A stretch of DNA of 6,198 bases from positions 1 to 6,198 of the forward strand of contig QEUY01000243.1 of the NCBI GenBank assembly GCA_003577365.1. The letters are read 5' to 3'. Of this stretch, positions 5,476 to 6,198 are shown piece after piece. Source of the stretch: Chloroflexota bacterium. Its GTDB lineage: Bacteria; Chloroflexota; Anaerolineae; Caldilineales; Caldilineaceae. Positions within the stretch are counted from its first letter, which is position 1. Each line of letters starts with the position of its first letter. The translations under genes were made by a program, and so were the position numbers. The notes under the pieces were generated by a model, which saw only the letters and a program-made list of their open reading frames with translations, ran no database searches and was not told the origin of the DNA.

Positions 5476-6198
5476 TCACTCCGCCGGCCAGCTTTCCAGG
5501 CGCTGCTTCACCTGGGTTAGAAAGGCGTCGGCGTGCGCCCCGTCGAGCACGCGATGGTCAAAGCTCAGGCTGAGATAGCACATCGGGCGGATTACCAGCG
5601 CATCGTCGGCGCTGGGCAGCAGCGAATCGTTGCCGCTGCGCACCACCGGACGCTTGACGATCGCGCCGATGCCTAAAATCCCCGCCTGCGGCTGGTTGAG
5701 GATCGGGGTCCCAATCAGGCTGCCCGACACCCCATGATTGGTGATCGTAAAAGTTCCCCCATGCAGCGTATCCGGCGCAAGCGTGCCCGCGCGCGCTTGA
5801 TCGGCCAGTTCGCCCACGGCGCGCGCCAGCCCCTGCAGATTGCGCTCGTCGGCATCGCGGATCACCGGCACGACCAGCCCCTGCGCCAGCGCGACCGCCA
5901 CCCCAATATGCACGCGCCGGATCATCACGATACCACTTTGCTCGCCTTCCTCTTGAAAGCGGGCATTCATTTCCGGCACCGCCCGCAAGGCCTGCGCCGC
6001 CGCCGCCACAAAATAGGGCGTATAGGTCAAGCGCAGCCCCTTGGCGGCGAACTCGGCTTTGTGCGCCTCGCGATGCTGCACCACCGCGCTCATGTCGACT
6101 TCAAAGACCGTGGTCACATGCGGGCTGATGCGCTTGCTCTGCACCATGTGCTGGGCGATGAGACGGCGCATCGCCGTCAGCGGCTGCCAGACCTCATC
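5476..6198 (-). CDS. 2-oxoacid dehydrogenase E2 (dihydrolipoamide acyltransferase), C-terminal catalytic domain, 5' end outside window
   Basis: Core enzyme that moves the acyl group from lipoyl-lysine to CoA. The visible 240 residues are the catalytic domain only, entering in frame at DEVWQPLTAMRRLIAQHM; lipoyl and E1/E3-binding domains would lie upstream of the window, so the Met at 6171 is internal, not a start. Seen: RRLIAQHMVQSKRISPHVTTVFEVDMS (visible residues 11-37), FTITNHGVSGSLIGTPILNQPQAGILGIGAI (150-180), and the active site SFDHRVLDGAHA with H215 and D219 (HxxxDG). The NHGVSGS loop differs from that of the proteobacterial pyruvate and 2-oxoglutarate enzymes and resembles E2s of branched-chain or generalist complexes in Gram-positive, Thermus and Chloroflexota lineages (from memory). 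Acyl specificity is therefore open. It ends at TGA 5476-5478, before the repeat-filled gap; E1 genes are presumably upstream. Confidence 0.95.
   Translation of the reverse strand, partial: DEVWQPLTAMRRLIAQHMVQSKRISPHVTTVFEVDMSAVVQHREAHKAEFAAKGLRLTYTPYFVAAAAQALRAVPEMNARFQEEGEQSGIVMIRRVHIGVAVALAQGLVVPVIRDADERNLQGLARAVGELADQARAGTLAPDTLHGGTFTITNHGVSGSLIGTPILNQPQAGILGIGAIVKRPVVRSGNDSLLPSADDALVIRPMCYLSLSFDHRVLDGAHADAFLTQVKQRLESWPAE

Overview
The window is GC-rich and every gene I can support lies on the minus strand, so transcription runs from high to low coordinates. Protein style suggests a Chloroflexota-type (Caldilinea/Anaerolinea-like) bacterium: a lipoprotein-like MltG, an E2 with an NHGVSGS active-site loop, and heptad repeats between genes. 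This placement is inference from sequence style, with no marker gene to confirm it.

Layout in transcription order. (1) 6198-5476: C-terminal catalytic domain of a 2-oxoacid dehydrogenase E2 acyltransferase; its 5' part is outside the window. (2) 5475-5228: 248 bp without a gene, filled by degenerate 7-bp tandem repeats in mirror order that form a long imperfect inverted repeat. (3) 5227-3800: complete dihydrolipoyl dehydrogenase (E3, lpdA). (4) 3790-3287: hotdog acyl-CoA thioesterase of the YbgC/4-hydroxybenzoyl-CoA type, 9 bp after lpdA. (5) 3232-2288: MBL-fold hydrolase in which the usual last metal-binding His is a Ser. (6) 2287-2176: 112-bp gap with a good sigma70-like promoter. (7) 2175-1195: NAD-dependent sugar-nucleotide epimerase (extended SDR). 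(8) 1151-1: mltG, endolytic murein transglycosylase with a lipoprotein-type signal, open to the window edge and probably ending at it.

Functionally there are two blocks. The right block (E2, E3, thioesterase, MBL hydrolase) concerns acyl-CoA formation by a lipoate-dependent dehydrogenase complex, followed by two hydrolases that may act on thioesters. The left block (epimerase, MltG) concerns sugar-nucleotide supply and peptidoglycan strand termination and has its own promoter. Points worth a second look are the hairpin-forming repeat element between E2 and E3, with a near-duplicate of the lpdA ribosome-binding region on its other side; the metal-ligand substitution in the MBL protein; and an in-frame 18-bp tandem repeat inside mltG. 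I see no RNA gene, CRISPR array or transposase.
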